From a virus: DNA of 32,396 nt. The notes beneath the pieces are model-generated. The model was given only the letters and a program-made list of their open reading frames with translations, did no database searches and was not told the DNA's origin. The position numbers and the translations under genes were made by a program. Of the stretch, positions 31,841 to 32,396 are shown one piece after another; within the stretch, counting starts at the first letter, position 1; the number at the start of each line of letters is the position of its first letter. The stretch lies in the IMG/VR virus record IMGVR_UViG_3300031566_000227, positions 1 through 32,396 of that record. One strand, written 5' to 3'.

Positions 31841-32371
31841 ATGGGACTGTTGAGTAGATTCAAAAAAGAAGACCCGTCAGATATCCTTTGGGGAATACAC
31901 AAAGAGAGGGGGCTGTTATGGGAATCTATAGAGCAGTTCAGGCAAGACATCTCGCAGATAAAGGGTGCGGTACTACACCACACTCAGGAGATGGAGGACA
32001 CGTTCCCGTTGAAGCACCACCTGAAAGATGGTCTATACACGAGGACGATCTTCATGCCGAAGGGTAGTTTGGTGGTGAGCTTCATACACAAGACCAATCA
32101 CCCGTCCTTCTTTATGAAGGGAGAGATGTCGGTACTGGTGGATGACGGGGATGTCAAAAGGATAAAGGCTCCTATGGTCATCCATACCGAGGTCGGCACA
32201 CAGAGGGTGGCCTATATGCATGAGGACTGCGAATGGACGTGCGTGTACAGGACGGACGCATCGACTGTCGAGGAGGCAGAGAAAGAAGTATACACAGATG
32301 ATTATCGGGAGCTACCTGATGGTATCATCGCAAAACGATTAGAGAAATGGCTGGAGTATCAACAGGATTGA
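31841..32371 (+). CDS. cupin-like phage protein
   Basis: A 176-residue protein. Residues 1-45 are basic then helical (LLSRFKKEDPSDILWGI, LWESIEQFRQDISQIKG). Residues 55-135 are a small beta barrel of cupin type: FPLKHHLKDGLYTRTIFMPKGSLVVSFIHKTNHPSFFMKGEMSVLVDDG, then IKAPMVIHTEVGTQRVAYMHEDCEWTCVY. Candidate metal ligands are His in KTNH, Glu in GEM and His in VIH; the pattern is less exact than in the cupin at 5076. Cupin-like proteins of this kind recur among phage tail genes; function unknown. It overlaps the next gene by 25 nt. Confidence 0.7.
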   Translation: MGLLSRFKKEDPSDILWGIHKERGLLWESIEQFRQDISQIKGAVLHHTQEMEDTFPLKHHLKDGLYTRTIFMPKGSLVVSFIHKTNHPSFFMKGEMSVLVDDGDVKRIKAPMVIHTEVGTQRVAYMHEDCEWTCVYRTDASTVEEAEKEVYTDDYRELPDGIIAKRLEKWLEYQQD

Positions 32372-32396
32372 TAATAGCAGGGCTTGGGATCTCTGC
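32347..32396 (+). CDS. start of a hydrophobic, glycine-rich protein, cut by window edge
   Basis: The ATG lies inside the cupin-like gene in another frame. The visible residues, MAGVSTGLIIAGLGIS, resemble the start of internal virion or ejection proteins with a Gly-rich membrane segment. Only 16 full codons are present, so the call is tentative. Confidence 0.55.
   Translation, partial: MAGVSTGLIIAGLGIS

Noticed and set aside
1-32396. tRNA genes, CRISPR arrays, insertion sequences or integrase
   Set aside because: The gaps between genes are short (the longest is about 230 nt). None shows a cloverleaf, spaced repeats, terminal inverted repeats or recombinase motifs.

Overview
The window is a stretch of a tailed double-stranded DNA phage genome, almost entirely coding and nearly all on the + strand. 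It contains chaperonin genes, a lysis region, tail-fibre genes, and a DNA-packaging, head and neck/tail gene block. Three signs point to a Bacteroidota host, probably aquatic or marine. Starts are preceded by A-rich sequence rather than Shine-Dalgarno motifs. The intergenic gaps repeatedly carry the Bacteroidota -7 promoter element TAnnTTTG. The virion genes resemble, from memory of these families, crAss-like phages and their marine flavobacterial relatives. No integrase, tRNA, transposase or CRISPR array was seen.

Layout. (1) 1-4048: the 3' part of a phage groEL, an unknown gene, a 33-residue membrane peptide, a lipoprotein, a glycosidase-like protein and groES. (2) 4008-4451: the only minus-strand gene, a winged-helix regulator-like protein that overlaps the end of groES. 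(3) 4480-7868: a lysis-type block with a small Gly/Cys-motif protein, a holin-like membrane protein, a cupin, a membrane-anchored amidase endolysin, a 30-residue membrane peptide, a metallophosphoesterase and a spanin-like membrane protein. (4) 7896-13644: a coiled-coil protein and two tail-fibre genes that share an N-terminal module; the larger one is a mosaic of repeats and AT-rich cassettes. (5) 13641-16943: a small conserved protein, a protein that reads as two GroES-like halves in tandem, a terminase-small-like protein and the large terminase. (6) 16940-21912: portal, scaffold-like protein and major capsid protein, ending in a strong terminator. (7) 21984-23630: small basic proteins, two of them tandem duplicates, and a head-associated protein, ending in a second terminator. 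(8) 23734-32396: neck, ring, tail-hub and tail proteins, a second cupin and the start of a further gene cut by the window edge.

How the genes work together. Terminase, portal, scaffold and capsid build and fill the head. The neck and hub proteins join head to tail, and the fibres bind the host. Amidase, holin-like and spanin-like proteins open the cell. GroEL and GroES, possibly helped by the tandem GroES-like protein beside the terminase, probably fold virion proteins. The most unusual points are a chaperonin set with split and variant co-chaperonins, a lipoprotein and glycosidase-like pair between groEL and groES, and a tandem duplication whose flanking repeat is far better conserved than the genes it duplicated.
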